From the NCBI RefSeq assembly GCF_000600005.1, contig NZ_CP007446.1:1-64000 (forward strand): a DNA stretch of 64,000 bases, read 5' to 3'. Below, one piece after another: positions 53,514 through 63,967 of the stretch (position 1 is the first letter of the stretch; every line of letters begins with the position of its first letter). Origin of the DNA: Snodgrassella alvi wkB2. Its GTDB lineage: Bacteria > Pseudomonadota > Gammaproteobacteria > Burkholderiales > Neisseriaceae. Under the pieces are notes generated by a model, which did no database searches, was not told the DNA's origin, and was given only the letters and a program-made list of their open reading frames with translations. The position numbers were made by a program, and so were the translations under genes.

Positions 53514-54323
53514 ATGCTCAAACAACGTATTCTTACTGCTTTGGTTTTACTGCCCTTAATGATAGGTATGTTGTTCGGGGCTAACAACAGTTTATGGGCT
53601 GCATTTAGCGGTCTGATTGCCTTACTGGCTTTATGGGAATATGCCCGTATTGCCCATTTCACTAACATACAGAATGCCCTCTATCTGCTGGTCAGCGCAG
53701 TAGGCGGTGGATGTCTTTATTTTTATTATCAGCAGACGGCATTACCACTCTGGACACAGATAATGGTTTTGCTGTTCTGGCTGATTATCGTACCAGTCTG
53801 GTTAAAATTTAAATGGAAGATCAAAGCCAACTTGTCTGGTGTCATGATTGGCTGGCTATTAATGGTACCTTTCTGGCAGGCGTTAATTTCCTTGCGGCCG
53901 GATACTAAAGCTGCCGGTGCTCTTTTATCGATCATGGCGTTAGTGTGGATTGCCGATATTGCTGCCTATTTTGTCGGAAGGGCTGTAGGTAAACGTAAAC
54001 TGGCTCCAACTATCAGTCCGAATAAAAGCTGGGAAGGTGCTATTGGTGCTGTTATTTGCGTTGCTATCTATACAATTGTCCTGCAACAGCAAGGCTGGTT
54101 ACCCTTTATTCTGCCTTGGTGGCAAACCCTGTGTCTGGCTTTTGTTCTGACTGCAGTCAGTATCTGCGGTGATTTGCTGGAAAGTTGGTTAAAGCGTGCC
54201 GGTGGTGTAAAAGACAGCAGCCAGCTTTTACCCGGACATGGTGGTGTGTTTGATCGGATAGATTCCCTGATTGCTGTACTGAGTGTTTATGCCGCTTTGA
54301 TAGCCTGTTTTAGTGTAAAGTGA
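53514..54323 (+). CDS. cdsA: Phosphatidate cytidylyltransferase
   Basis: CdsA (269 residues) is an integral inner-membrane enzyme making CDP-diacylglycerol for all phospholipids. It is almost wholly hydrophobic, with about seven or eight membrane segments, and has KRKLAPTISPNKSWEGAIGA and the C-terminal CDS signature WLKRAGGVKDSSQLLPGHGG with VFDRIDS. It is eight bases after uppS. Confidence 0.94.
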   Translation: MLKQRILTALVLLPLMIGMLFGANNSLWAAFSGLIALLALWEYARIAHFTNIQNALYLLVSAVGGGCLYFYYQQTALPLWTQIMVLLFWLIIVPVWLKFKWKIKANLSGVMIGWLLMVPFWQALISLRPDTKAAGALLSIMALVWIADIAAYFVGRAVGKRKLAPTISPNKSWEGAIGAVICVAIYTIVLQQQGWLPFILPWWQTLCLAFVLTAVSICGDLLESWLKRAGGVKDSSQLLPGHGGVFDRIDSLIAVLSVYAALIACFSVK

Positions 54324-54330
54324 TTTTTTG

Positions 54331-55533
54331 ATGAGTGGTTATAATCCTGTATCTATAACTATTCTGGGAGCGACTGGCAGCATTGGCCAGAGTACTCTTG
54401 ATGTTATTGGGCGCCATCCTGAACGGTTTTCTGTTTTTGCGTTAACCGCCCACCAGAAAATTGATCGTCTGGCAGAACTGTGTATCCGTTTTCGTCCAGT
54501 TTACGCTGTGGTTGCTACCGCTGCGCAGGCGGATGTTCTGCGAGTACAATTACAGACGGCTGCTGTTACCACAGAGGTTTTATTTGGAGAGCAGGCCCTG
54601 TGTGATGTTGCACAGGATAGTGAAACTAATGCTGTAATGGCTGCTATTGTGGGTGCCGCTGGCTTAAGACCTACATTAGCAGCAGCAAAAGCCGGTAAGA
54701 CTATTTATCTGGCAAATAAAGAAACTCTGGTAGTCGCCGGTGCCTTATTTATGCAGACTGTTCAGCAGTACGGTGCACGGCTGTTACCTGTAGATAGTGA
54801 GCATAATGCTATTTTTCAGGCATTACCTGATAATTATCAGGGAAATTTGGAGCATGCTGGCGTAGCATCGCTGGTTTTAACGGCATCAGGTGGTCCTTTT
54901 CTGCATACTGCACTGGCAGATTTTGCGGCTATTACCCCTGAGGCTGCAATATGCCATCCAAACTGGCAGATGGGTCGCAAAATTTCTGTTGATTCAGCTA
55001 GTATGATGAATAAGGGCCTTGAGTTAATAGAGGCTCACTGGTTATTTAATGCTGCTGCTGAACAGCTGGAAGTGATTATTCATCCGCAAAGTGTGATACA
55101 CAGTATGGTTCGTTATCGGGATGGTTCTGTACTGGCTCAAATGGGTAAACCGGATATGCGTATTCCGATTGCACATTGTCTGGGCTTACCAGACAGAATT
55201 GATTCAGGGGTTGAACAGCTGGATTTTACCAGTTTAAGTGGTTTACACTTTTTGGCACCGGATTTCGTGCGTTTTCCATGCCTGAAGCTGGCTTATGATG
55301 TATTACACAGCAATCATCCGGCCAGTTCATGTGTGCTGAATGCAGCTAATGAAGTTGCCGTAGCTGCCTTTCTGGACAGAAACATTCAGTTTGTTGATAT
55401 AGCGTCAGTTGTTGATAACTGTCTGCAATATTTTAGCGGGCAAACTGCGTCTTCTATAGAAGAACTATTGCAACTTGATACACGGGTGCGTAGTGTAGCT
55501 AGTGCATGGATAGCTGGCCGGTCTGCCGGATGA
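54331..55533 (+). CDS. dxr: 1-deoxy-D-xylulose 5-phosphate reductoisomerase
   Basis: Dxr (400 residues) commits DXP to the MEP isoprenoid pathway, feeding UppS upstream in the same run. It shows ITILGATGSIGQSTLDVI (NADPH), LANKETLVVAG, VDSEHNAIFQ (metal ligands), TASGGPF and KISVDSASMMNKGLELIEAHWLF. TTG at 54328 is also open, but ATG at 54331 is the better start. Confidence 0.95.
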   Translation: MSGYNPVSITILGATGSIGQSTLDVIGRHPERFSVFALTAHQKIDRLAELCIRFRPVYAVVATAAQADVLRVQLQTAAVTTEVLFGEQALCDVAQDSETNAVMAAIVGAAGLRPTLAAAKAGKTIYLANKETLVVAGALFMQTVQQYGARLLPVDSEHNAIFQALPDNYQGNLEHAGVASLVLTASGGPFLHTALADFAAITPEAAICHPNWQMGRKISVDSASMMNKGLELIEAHWLFNAAAEQLEVIIHPQSVIHSMVRYRDGSVLAQMGKPDMRIPIAHCLGLPDRIDSGVEQLDFTSLSGLHFLAPDFVRFPCLKLAYDVLHSNHPASSCVLNAANEVAVAAFLDRNIQFVDIASVVDNCLQYFSGQTASSIEELLQLDTRVRSVASAWIAGRSAG

Positions 55534-55547
55534 GAACAGGATAAACC

Positions 55548-56888
55548 ATGTTATTAACCATATTTGCTTTTATTGTAGCAATTTTACTGCTGGTAAGTTT
55601 GCACGAATTAGGCCATCTGATTGTGGCTCGCTGGTGTGGTGTTAAAGTACTGCGTTTTAGTATTGGTTTTGGTAAACCATTTTTTTGTTTAAAACGCGGC
55701 AATATCGAATGGTGTCTGGCACCCATCCCTCTCGGGGGTTATGTCAAAATGGTTGATACCCGTGAAGGAGATGTCAGTGAAGCTGATTTACCTTATGCTT
55801 TTGATAAGCAGCATCCTCTTAAACGTATTGCAATCGTTGTTGCCGGCCCGTTGACCAACTTGATATTAGCAGTACTGCTGTATGCAGCAAGTTTCAGTAT
55901 AGGCGGTATTACTCAAATTCGCCCTTGGGTGGGTATGGTTGAGCCAGCTACAGTAGCTGCTGATGCAGGTTTTCAGCAAGGCGACCGTATCAATAGCGTT
56001 AACGGACAGGCTGTCACAGACTGGACGGATGCTCAGGCTAAAATTATGCTTAATCTGGATAGCGGCAAAGTTCAGGTTGATGTTATCAATGCAGCCGGAC
56101 AACCGCAGCAGCGGCAACTGAATATTGCCGGTACCGATGCTGCTGCTAATGTTGCCAAAACTGGATATCTGGGTATTGCACCTTTCAAAGTTATTAATCA
56201 GATAGGTATGGTTATACCGGATAGTGTCGCAGCTAAAGCTGGTCTGCGTACAGGTGATATCTTATTAACCATTAACGGACGCAAACTTACTGGCTGGCAG
56301 GATTGGGTAGACAGTATCCGGGCCAGTGCCGGTGCAAAACTTGACATTAGTTATCAGCGAAGCGGACAGATTCTGCAAACTAGCCTGCGACCGGAATCAG
56401 TGCTTGAAAAGGGAGCAATAATTGGTCAGGTTGGTGTAGGTGCCATGCGTGATAAAACATGGGATGCCCAGATTCGCCAGCATTATCAGCCTGGTTTTTT
56501 TGAATCTGCACGATTGGCTATGCAACGCACGTGGGATTACATTACACTTACTCTTTCCATGTTTGCCAAATTACTTACTGGTCAGGCGTCACTGCATTAT
56601 CTTTCCGGTCCATTGACTATTGCAGATGTGGCTGGCAAAACTGCTGCTATGGGCTGGCAAAGTTATACAGAATTTCTGGCTCTGGTCAGCGTAAGTCTTG
56701 GCGTACTCAATTTATTACCCGTTCCCGTATTAGACGGGGGGCATTTACTGTATTATGCCATCGAGTGGATTCGTGGCAGACCCCTGAGTTTGCGTATACA
56801 GGAAATGGGGTTGCGTTTTGGTATTGCTGCCATGTTAATGTTAATGCTGGTGGCTTTCTTCAATGATATTACCCGTTTGTTTGGATGA
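55548..56888 (+). CDS. rseP: Site-2 intramembrane zinc protease RseP
   Basis: RseP (446 residues) cleaves anti-sigma factors and signal-peptide remnants in the inner membrane. The zinc site HELGH is at residues 19-23 in the first membrane segment, and the distal ligand motif VPVLDGGHLLYY lies in a late one. Two PDZ-like periplasmic regions lie between (about 115-300). No rseA-like target is in the window. It is followed immediately by bamA, whose ATG starts one base after the rseP stop. Confidence 0.94.
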   Translation: MLLTIFAFIVAILLLVSLHELGHLIVARWCGVKVLRFSIGFGKPFFCLKRGNIEWCLAPIPLGGYVKMVDTREGDVSEADLPYAFDKQHPLKRIAIVVAGPLTNLILAVLLYAASFSIGGITQIRPWVGMVEPATVAADAGFQQGDRINSVNGQAVTDWTDAQAKIMLNLDSGKVQVDVINAAGQPQQRQLNIAGTDAAANVAKTGYLGIAPFKVINQIGMVIPDSVAAKAGLRTGDILLTINGRKLTGWQDWVDSIRASAGAKLDISYQRSGQILQTSLRPESVLEKGAIIGQVGVGAMRDKTWDAQIRQHYQPGFFESARLAMQRTWDYITLTLSMFAKLLTGQASLHYLSGPLTIADVAGKTAAMGWQSYTEFLALVSVSLGVLNLLPVPVLDGGHLLYYAIEWIRGRPLSLRIQEMGLRFGIAAMLMLMLVAFFNDITRLFG

Positions 56889-59267
56889 ATGATGAAATTA
56901 AAACAGATTACTGTCAGTTTAATGGCTCTGGGCCTGTCTTCACTGGCTTTAGCAGTAGAACCGTTTACCATAAAAGACATTCGGGTAGAGGGTTTACAGC
57001 GTACAGCTCCCACAACTGTTTTCAGTTACCTTCCGGTTAAAATCGGTGATACTTTTACCGATACGGAGGGTGAAGAGATTATCAAAAAACTGTATGCGAC
57101 AGGTTTTTTTGATGATGTACGGGTTGAAACCATGGGTAATCAGGTCCTGTTAACTGTAGTGGAACGGCCAATTATCAGCAGCTTTGATGTTACTGGCGGT
57201 AAATCCATCAATAATAATGATATTAAGAAAAACCTGAGTGGTTTTGGTCTGGGGCAATCACGCGTATTTAATCCGGCTACATTGGAGCAGGCAATAATAG
57301 GTTTGCAGGATGCCTATCGCCAGCGTGGTAAAAATGCGGTAAAAATTACTCCCAAGGTTACCAGACTGGAACGTAATCGTGTTGCACTTGAGCTGAAAAT
57401 AGATGAAGGTGCAACGACAACCATCAAATCAATTAATTTTAGTGGTAATAAACACTATTCTGCCCATACTTTGCGTAAACAGATGTCATTAAGCCAGAAA
57501 AGCTGGACAAGCTGGTTAACCAGAGATGATCGTTATTCAGATACCCAGTTACAGCAGGATCTGGATAAAATCAATAATTATTATCAGGATCATGGGTATC
57601 TGAATTTCCGTATTGCTGATGTTAAAGTAAACAGCAGTGAAGATAAAACTGCTCAGATGATTAACATCACAGTAAATGAAGGCGAACGCTATCGCTGGGG
57701 TAATGTAACTGTTGGCGGTGATACCCGTGAAGTACCAGCAGAATCATTACAGCAACTGGTTAAAATCAAACCGGGAAGATGGTATAACCGCTCACAGATG
57801 ATTAATATTATCAGAGCCATTCAGGACAAAATGGGTAGCTCAGGTTATGCTTTCTGTCAGGTAGATGTTCGTTCTGTAACTAATGAGAATACACATGTTG
57901 TCGATTTTGTACTGAATGTTGTTCCTGATCGTAAAGTCTATGTTAATCAGATCAATATTACAGGTAACAACAAAACCCGTGATGAGGTACTACGGCGAGA
58001 ATTGCGGCAAATGGAACGCGCTCCCTATGATGTATCGAAAATTAATCGTTCCAAAGAGCGTGTTCAGCAATTAGGCTATTTTGATAATGCTCAAGTAGAT
58101 GTTAAGCCTGTAGCAGGTACACCAGATCAGGTTGATCTGGATATGAGTGTCAAAGAGAGATCAACCGGTTCTATTAATGTTGGTGCCGGCTGGGCGCAGG
58201 ATGACGGTTTGCTGCTGTCAGCAGGTATTGCACAGGATAATTTGTTTGGTACTGGTAAATCGGCCAGTCTGCAACTATCCCGCTCCAAGGTTAATCAGGT
58301 TGCGGCTCTTTCCTTTACTGATCCGTATTTCACTCCTGATGGTGTCAGTCTGGGGTATAACCTATACTACCGTGGTTATAACCCCAGCAAATCAGACAGT
58401 AACTCAATGGACTATAAAACCACAACCATCGGCGCAGCAATGACCATGGGCGTACCGATTACCGAGTATGATCGGGTTAATTTTAGTCTTGGTGCAGAGC
58501 ATCTGGCCGTTAACTTATATGGCGAATATGCGCCGCAGCGTTATGCTGAATTTGTTCAGAAATATGGTAAAGATAACTGGATATTAAAAGGTACTGTCGG
58601 CTGGGGTCGTAACACTACAGACAGTTCATTATGGCCTACTCGCGGCTACATAATGAATGCTAATATTAACAGTGGTTTACCCGGCGGCGATTTACAATAT
58701 TACAGCATTAGTCATGACCAGCGCTGGTATTTCCCGATAAATAAAAACTTTACCCTTATGCTATACGGACAGCTTGGTTATGCGGATGGCTATGGAAAAA
58801 CCAAGGATTTGCCATTTATGTATGCTTTTAATGGCGGTGGTTTAGGTTCAGTACGGGGTTATGAGTCTGGTACACTTGGTCCGAAATACTTTAACCGATA
58901 CAGTGACGGTTCATATAGTAGTGATTCCAGCAGTTATGGTGGTAATTATATTGCTACTGCAACTGCAGAACTGTTGTTCCCGTTTCCGGGAATTAAAGAT
59001 CAGCATACTGTTCGCCTCAGCATGTTTGCAGATGCCGGTAGTGTGTGGGATAACAAAACTTATAACTATTATGATGAAAAAAATCCTTATGGCGGCTCCA
59101 AAACACATAAATCAAGTATTGGTAACGAAGTACGCTATTCTGCTGGTTTAGCTGTTACCTGGTTGTCACCTATGGGACCACTGAAATTCAGTTATGCTTA
59201 TCCAATTCATAAGAAATCGGAAGATCAGATACAACGCTTCCAGTTCCAGTTGGGAACTACGTTCTAA
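56889..59267 (+). CDS. bamA: Outer membrane protein assembly factor BamA
   Basis: BamA (792 residues) inserts beta-barrel proteins into the outer membrane and would also be needed to place the giant trimeric autotransporter. A signal peptide (MMKLKQITVSLMALGLSSLALA) is followed by five POTRA domains (about 23-420), beginning EPFTIKDIRVEGLQR. The C-terminal 16-strand barrel includes GSVRGYESGTLGP (the VRGF-like lid-lock motif, here VRGY) and ends FQFQLGTTF with the terminal Phe. Two adjacent ATGs are possible. Confidence 0.96.
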   Translation: MMKLKQITVSLMALGLSSLALAVEPFTIKDIRVEGLQRTAPTTVFSYLPVKIGDTFTDTEGEEIIKKLYATGFFDDVRVETMGNQVLLTVVERPIISSFDVTGGKSINNNDIKKNLSGFGLGQSRVFNPATLEQAIIGLQDAYRQRGKNAVKITPKVTRLERNRVALELKIDEGATTTIKSINFSGNKHYSAHTLRKQMSLSQKSWTSWLTRDDRYSDTQLQQDLDKINNYYQDHGYLNFRIADVKVNSSEDKTAQMINITVNEGERYRWGNVTVGGDTREVPAESLQQLVKIKPGRWYNRSQMINIIRAIQDKMGSSGYAFCQVDVRSVTNENTHVVDFVLNVVPDRKVYVNQINITGNNKTRDEVLRRELRQMERAPYDVSKINRSKERVQQLGYFDNAQVDVKPVAGTPDQVDLDMSVKERSTGSINVGAGWAQDDGLLLSAGIAQDNLFGTGKSASLQLSRSKVNQVAALSFTDPYFTPDGVSLGYNLYYRGYNPSKSDSNSMDYKTTTIGAAMTMGVPITEYDRVNFSLGAEHLAVNLYGEYAPQRYAEFVQKYGKDNWILKGTVGWGRNTTDSSLWPTRGYIMNANINSGLPGGDLQYYSISHDQRWYFPINKNFTLMLYGQLGYADGYGKTKDLPFMYAFNGGGLGSVRGYESGTLGPKYFNRYSDGSYSSDSSSYGGNYIATATAELLFPFPGIKDQHTVRLSMFADAGSVWDNKTYNYYDEKNPYGGSKTHKSSIGNEVRYSAGLAVTWLSPMGPLKFSYAYPIHKKSEDQIQRFQFQLGTTF

Positions 59268-59291
59268 TCGCAGCTAGATAAGGACAAATTT

Positions 59292-59789
59292 ATGTTTAAA
59301 AAAATTGTTTTAACATTTGCTGCTGTGCTTTCCTGCTCTTTTGCATGGGCAGAAAGTATACAAAAGCTCGGCTTTATTGATACCAGCCGTGTTTATCAGC
59401 AATCTGTTCAGGCTCAGTCTATTCAGAAAGATCTTGATAAAGAATTTGCGCCGTTGCAGAAAAAACTGCAAGTCATGCAAGCTGAAGGGCTGAAATTAAA
59501 AGAAGCAATTGAATCAGGGAAAGTTCCGGCGGCCGAACGAGAAGCAAAAATAAAACAAATGCTGCAAATGGATGAACAATATAAAGAAGCAGCTGCAAAA
59601 CTGGCAGAAGATTACAACCTGCGTCGTAATGAAGAGTTTGCCTCACTTCAGCAAAATGCCAATAAAGTTATTATCGAAATGGCACGAAAAGAGGGTTATG
59701 ACCTTATCATTCAGGATGCCATATTTGTCAACAGTAAATTTGACATTACTGATGCCGTTATCAAAGCATTAAACGCACAAAAACAGTAG
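59292..59789 (+). CDS. ompH: OmpH/Skp family periplasmic chaperone
   Basis: The 165-residue protein has a signal peptide (FKKIVLTFAAVLSCSFAWA) and an extended coiled-coil-rich mature part starting QKLGFIDTSRVYQQS, typical of Skp/OmpH. It binds unfolded outer-membrane proteins in the periplasm and hands them to BamA, its upstream neighbour. The helical tentacle region is about 45-120. Confidence 0.93.
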   Translation: MFKKIVLTFAAVLSCSFAWAESIQKLGFIDTSRVYQQSVQAQSIQKDLDKEFAPLQKKLQVMQAEGLKLKEAIESGKVPAAEREAKIKQMLQMDEQYKEAAAKLAEDYNLRRNEEFASLQQNANKVIIEMARKEGYDLIIQDAIFVNSKFDITDAVIKALNAQKQ

Positions 59790-59799
59790 GCAGAATTAT

Positions 59800-60861
59800 A
59801 TGGCTGTAAACCCAATAACCGCAGCCGCTCTAGTTGAACAACTGGGCGGACAATTGCGTGGCAGTGATGTCATTGTTACCAGAATCACTTCATTACAACA
59901 GGCACAGGCAAACGATATCAGCTTTCTCAGTAATCCCCGCTTGCGTGCAGAGGCATTGGCCAGCAAGGCTGGAGTACTGATAGTTACCGAAAAATCTGCC
60001 GAAGTTTTAACTGATCGTACACTGATTGTTACTGATGATCCTTATCTCTACTTTGCCCAAGTTGCCCGTTTGTTTCATCCTCGCATTCAGGCTAAAGCAT
60101 CTATCCATCCCAGTGCAGTAGTTGCACCATCTGCAAAAATTGCAGCCAGTTGCGAAATTGGTGCTCATGTTGTTATTGGCGAGCGCTGTATCATTGGTGA
60201 AAACACACGCATTCTGGCTGGCGCTGTTATTGAAGATGATTGTACGGTTGGTAATGACTGTGTTATTCATGCTAATGTAACCATTTATCATGGTTGTATA
60301 CTGGGTAACCGGGTAGAACTGCATTCGGGATGTGTTATTGGTGCTGATGGGTTCGGTTTTGCATGGGACAAACAGAAAAATGAATGGTTTAAAATTGTTC
60401 AGACCGGTTGCGTGATTCTTGGCGATGATGTCGAAATTGGAGCCAACACCACAATTGACCGCGGAGCAATTGAAAACACCATCATAGAAAATGATGCCAA
60501 AATTGATAATCAGGTGATGATTGGCCATAACGGCAAAATCGGTGCTCATGTAGCTATTGTAGCCTGTACAGGCATTGCCGGTAGTACAGAAGTTGGTGCT
60601 TATTCAGTTATCGGCGGTGCAGCAATGATTGGTGGTCATTTACACATTCCGCCGAAAACAACTATTGGTGCTGCTACAGCTGTCAGTCACAGTATTAAGG
60701 AAAGCGGATACTATGCTTCTATTTTTCCGTTACAAAAACATAGTGACTGGGTAAAAAATGCTGCCCATATTCGTCATTTACATGAAATGAGTCAAAAAAT
60801 AAAAGCCTTGGAACATCAATTAGCCGAATTAAACGGCAATTCATCAAACCAACAGGATTAA
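59800..60861 (+). CDS. lpxD: UDP-3-O-(3-hydroxyacyl)glucosamine N-acyltransferase
   Basis: LpxD (353 residues) adds the second hydroxyacyl chain in lipid A synthesis. The N-terminal uridine-binding domain (about 1-100, with DISFLSNPR) is followed by a left-handed parallel beta-helix of hexapeptide repeats. The catalytic His is probably that in [15 protein letters not shown]-terminal helix completes the trimer. It is ten bases after ompH and four before fabZ. Confidence 0.95.
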   Translation: MAVNPITAAALVEQLGGQLRGSDVIVTRITSLQQAQANDISFLSNPRLRAEALASKAGVLIVTEKSAEVLTDRTLIVTDDPYLYFAQVARLFHPRIQAKASIHPSAVVAPSAKIAASCEIGAHVVIGERCIIGENTRILAGAVIEDDCTVGNDCVIHANVTIYHGCILGNRVELHSGCVIGADGFGFAWDKQKNEWFKIVQTGCVILGDDVEIGANTTIDRGAIENTIIENDAKIDNQVMIGHNGKIGAHVAIVACTGIAGSTEVGAYSVIGGAAMIGGHLHIPPKTTIGAATAVSHSIKESGYYASIFPLQKHSDWVKNAAHIRHLHEMSQKIKALEHQLAELNGNSSNQQD

Positions 60862-60865
60862 AGCA

Positions 60866-61324
60866 ATGGATTGGTCTTTACCTTTAGATATTCGTACCCT
60901 GCAGAAATTATTACCTCATCGTTATCCGTTTTTACTGATTGATCGTGTTATCGCTTACGACAGTGAAGCCATGACTTTGAGTGCAATTAAAAATGTCACA
61001 GCTAATGAACCCTTTTTTCTTGGTCATTTTCCTGATTTTCCGGTTATGCCTGGTGTGTTGATTATTGAAGCTATGGCACAGGCATGTGGAACACTGGCTA
61101 TTTTAAGTCATGGCGGTCGTGACGATGATGAAATTTATTTTTTTGTAGGCATCGATAATGCCCGTTTCAAGCGTCAGGTTGTCCCCGGCGATCAGCTGAA
61201 ATTCGAAGTTAAATTATTGGCAAACAAACGTGATATCGGTAAATTCAAGGCTGTTGCTTTAGTAGATAATCAGGTTGCAGCAGAAGCTGAAATCATGTGT
61301 GCCAAACGCAAGGTAGAAAAATAA
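60866..61324 (+). CDS. fabZ: 3-hydroxyacyl-ACP dehydratase FabZ
   Basis: FabZ (152 residues) dehydrates 3-hydroxyacyl-ACP in fatty acid elongation and so competes with LpxA/LpxD for 3-hydroxyacyl-ACP. It has [14 protein letters not shown], the catalytic His of [14 protein letters not shown] and the catalytic Glu in [12 protein letters not shown]. Family length and position are standard. Confidence 0.96.
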   Translation: MDWSLPLDIRTLQKLLPHRYPFLLIDRVIAYDSEAMTLSAIKNVTANEPFFLGHFPDFPVMPGVLIIEAMAQACGTLAILSHGGRDDDEIYFFVGIDNARFKRQVVPGDQLKFEVKLLANKRDIGKFKAVALVDNQVAAEAEIMCAKRKVEK

Positions 61325-61395
61325 AAAATACATCACTAAAAATATTAATCATCTATGATTAAACTAGTCGTTAACCACGACAGCAGGAAATATAC

Positions 61396-62172
61396 ATGAC
61401 GCAGATTCATCCCACAGCCATTATTGATCCCAAAGCAGAACTCGATAGTAGCGTATCTGTGGGAGCCTATACCATAATCGGTGCAAATGTGCAGATTGGA
61501 GCCAATACCGATATCGGACCGCATGTTGTTATTGACGGGCACACTACTATTGGTGAAGGCAATCGAATTTTTCAGTTTGCTTCACTGGGAGCAATCCCGC
61601 AAGATAAAAAATACCATGGGGAACCAACAAGACTTATTATTGGTAACCATAACACCATCCGTGAATTTACCACTTTCAATACGGGTACCGTTACCGGTAT
61701 TGGTGAAACTCGTATAGGTGATGATAACTGGATAATGGCTTATGTTCATTTGGCTCATGACTGTGTTGTCGGCAATCATACAGTTTTTGCCAACAATGCA
61801 TCACTTGCAGGACACGTTGTCATCGGTAACTATGTAATACTGGGTGGCTTCTCACTTGTACATCAATTTTGTCAAATTGGCGATTATGCTATGACAGCTT
61901 TTGCTGCCGGTGTGCATAAAGATGTGCCCCCGTATGTTATGGCTGCTGGTTATCGTGCCGAGCCAGCCGGACTTAACACTGAAGGTTTACGCCGGCACCA
62001 ATTTACATCAGAACAAATTGCCAACATCAAACGTCTGTATAAAATTCTTTACCGCCAGGGATTGGCTTATGCTGATGCTAAAGCCAGAATTATTGCTGAA
62101 GCAGATTCAGCACCTGAGTTACATGTGTTTAAAGAATTTTTTGCACAATCAACACGTGGCATTATTCGTTAG
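61396..62172 (+). CDS. lpxA: UDP-N-acetylglucosamine acyltransferase
   Basis: LpxA (258 residues) transfers a 3-hydroxyacyl chain to UDP-GlcNAc, the first lipid A step. It starts with hexapeptide repeats ([19 protein letters not shown]), and shows [14 protein letters not shown] and the catalytic His in [15 protein letters not shown]. The C-terminal ~70 residues form the helical domain. lpxB does not follow, unlike in enterics. The gap to fabZ is 71 bp. Confidence 0.96.
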   Translation: MTQIHPTAIIDPKAELDSSVSVGAYTIIGANVQIGANTDIGPHVVIDGHTTIGEGNRIFQFASLGAIPQDKKYHGEPTRLIIGNHNTIREFTTFNTGTVTGIGETRIGDDNWIMAYVHLAHDCVVGNHTVFANNASLAGHVVIGNYVILGGFSLVHQFCQIGDYAMTAFAAGVHKDVPPYVMAAGYRAEPAGLNTEGLRRHQFTSEQIANIKRLYKILYRQGLAYADAKARIIAEADSAPELHVFKEFFAQSTRGIIR

Positions 62173-62186
62173 ATCAGGCGAAATAC

Positions 62187-62226
62187 AACAGGTAGATAAT
62201 CAACAATTAATCTACCTGTTTTACAT
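62187..62226 (+). terminator. Terminator at the end of the bamA-lpxA run
   Basis: AACAGGTAGA (62187-62196) pairs with TCTACCTGTT (62211-62220), followed by TT. Confidence 0.8.
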
Positions 62227-62822
62227 TTAAAGATAGAAATCCAGATACAGATATTTAATAGATGGATTATTTAATAATCTAGAAAATTTTTACATCAAAT
62301 TTACTACATAACAATATCTAAATTTTACAAGTTATTTTAATAAGTACCTCAGAAAAATCTGCTGAATAATAAACTCTGTTATTCCATAACTCTGGAAAGC
62401 AATATTGATATATTGCTTTTATTAATACTTATATCGTGAAAATTTCATTATAAATATAAAAGGGAGAATCAATCGTTTGAATGGTTATAAATATATTTTT
62501 TGAAATATTGGACATCATCAGTTCAGCACTTTTCTAAAAACAAATAAAAAAGAAAAGGGCGGTGATAAAAGACTAAGGAAAAAATGACATCATGTATATT
62601 TTATTAGTGCCTATATTATCGATTATATGAATAGTCTCCACTCAGTAATATGATATTCCTTCCCACTAGAAATAATATACGCAACTATATTGATATCAGT
62701 AATTATGAATAATTATTTAATATGCGCAAACGGATACAAAAATAGTTTAGGTATTTAATTATGATGTCAAATTTTATTGTAGTATTATTTAATTAAATGT
62801 ATTGAAATAAAAATAATCTATT
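62227..62822. other. AT-rich spacer, no gene seen
   Basis: About 600 bp of AT-rich DNA between convergent lpxA and exbD. No supported ORF, RNA gene or repeat. Confidence 0.45.
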
Positions 62823-62853
62823 AAAAAATGGACTTTCCTCGATAGAAAGTCCA
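62823..62853 (-). terminator. Terminator after exbBD
   Basis: TGGACTTTC (62829-62837) pairs with GAAAGTCCA (62845-62853). On the minus strand the exit is TTTTTT (complement of 62823-62828). Confidence 0.9.
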
Positions 62854-62882
62854 TTTAATAGAATTATATTGAGATATTTAAT

Positions 62883-63299
62883 TTACGATTTATCTTCCGT
62901 AACAAAGCCAACTTTTACCAAACCTGCATCCCGAGCAGCGGCTAATACCTGAGCAACATGATCATAAGCAACGTGTTTATCAGCAGCTATCGCCAGTACT
63001 AGTTCTGGATCTGCCTGAGCCTTTAGATGTAAATCATTTTTTAGTTGAGTTAGGGAAAGTGTTTGTTCGCCTAATTTATATTGCCCGTCAGCACCAATCG
63101 ATAAGCGTAATGGAGATTTTGGTTCTGTTTGCTCCGTAGGATTAGCGGTGGTAGGTAAAGTTAACGGGATGGAATGAGTTAATACTGGCATCGTAATCAT
63201 AAAGACAATCAAGAGTACCAGCATTACATCAACCAGCGGCGTTACATTAATATCAGCTGATTCATGTACCTCATCATCACTGAAATGACCGAATGCCAT
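62883..63299 (-). CDS. exbD: Biopolymer transport protein ExbD
   Basis: ExbD (138 residues) is part of the TonB-ExbB-ExbD motor that powers outer-membrane siderophore and metal uptake. A single membrane segment (about 22-42, PLVDVMLVLLIVFMITMPVL) contains the conserved Asp (VDVML) that carries protons; the rest is periplasmic. A GTG lies directly before the ATG at 63299; AGGAA suits the ATG. It follows exbB with essentially no gap. Confidence 0.93.
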   Translation of the reverse strand: MAFGHFSDDEVHESADINVTPLVDVMLVLLIVFMITMPVLTHSIPLTLPTTANPTEQTEPKSPLRLSIGADGQYKLGEQTLSLTQLKNDLHLKAQADPELVLAIAADKHVAYDHVAQVLAAARDAGLVKVGFVTEDKS

Positions 63300-63301
63300 C
63301 A

Positions 63302-63967
63302 CTATTCCTCATTATTTAATAATTGTGCATGTAAATCATGAGCAAAACCATCAAGATCACGACTTAAATTTTTCTTGCTGCGTACCAGACCATTGTAAAA
63401 CAGTAAAGCCGGAATCGCTGCAAATAAACCTATGGCGGTAGAAATTAATGCCTCACCTATAGGACCAGCTACAGCAGCAATACTCATCTGTCCGCTATGG
63501 CCAATATTAATTAAAGCATGATAAATACCCCATACAGTACCAAATAATCCGATAAATGGAGCACTTGAACTTATTGATGCCAATACAGTCAGTCCACTCT
63601 CATAGTGGCGCATAATCTGTTCCATACTATTACGAATCTGACTGGTAAGGTAGCGGTTAAAAGGCATGGCCGCAGCCAAAGAATGATTAGCTTTATCATG
63701 ATAAAGCTTACTTGCGTGTAATGCATCACGAGTCAGTAAAGCCACCGGTGAATGGTTTTCAGCCAGTTCATGTTGCAATTGAACCAGATTCTCAGCTGTC
63801 TCAAAGCAATTTAAAGCTATGCGATTATCCCGCCTTGCGCACCATAAACTCCAGCATCGAACCAAAGCAATAATCCAGGTTATAATGCTCATCAAGACAA
63901 GAATAGCCAGAACAGTTAGCAAAATCCAACCGCTTTGAGCATAAATTGAAGCAATATTACCATCCAT
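63302..63967 (-). CDS. exbB: Biopolymer transport protein ExbB
   Basis: ExbB (221 residues) is the MotA/TolQ/ExbB proton channel component. Three membrane segments are visible: about 13-37 (GWILLTVLAILVLMSIITWIIAL), about 130-150 around ISSSAPFIGLFGTVWGIYHAL, and about 170-195 (GEALISTAIGLFAAIPALLFYN). The conserved FIGLFGTVWGI motif identifies the family. An upstream TTG (63985) is also open, but the ATG at 63967 is preferred. tonB would be expected beyond the right edge of the window. Confidence 0.92.
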   Translation of the reverse strand: MDGNIASIYAQSGWILLTVLAILVLMSIITWIIALVRCWSLWCARRDNRIALNCFETAENLVQLQHELAENHSPVALLTRDALHASKLYHDKANHSLAAAMPFNRYLTSQIRNSMEQIMRHYESGLTVLASISSSAPFIGLFGTVWGIYHALINIGHSGQMSIAAVAGPIGEALISTAIGLFAAIPALLFYNGLVRSKKNLSRDLDGFAHDLHAQLLNNEE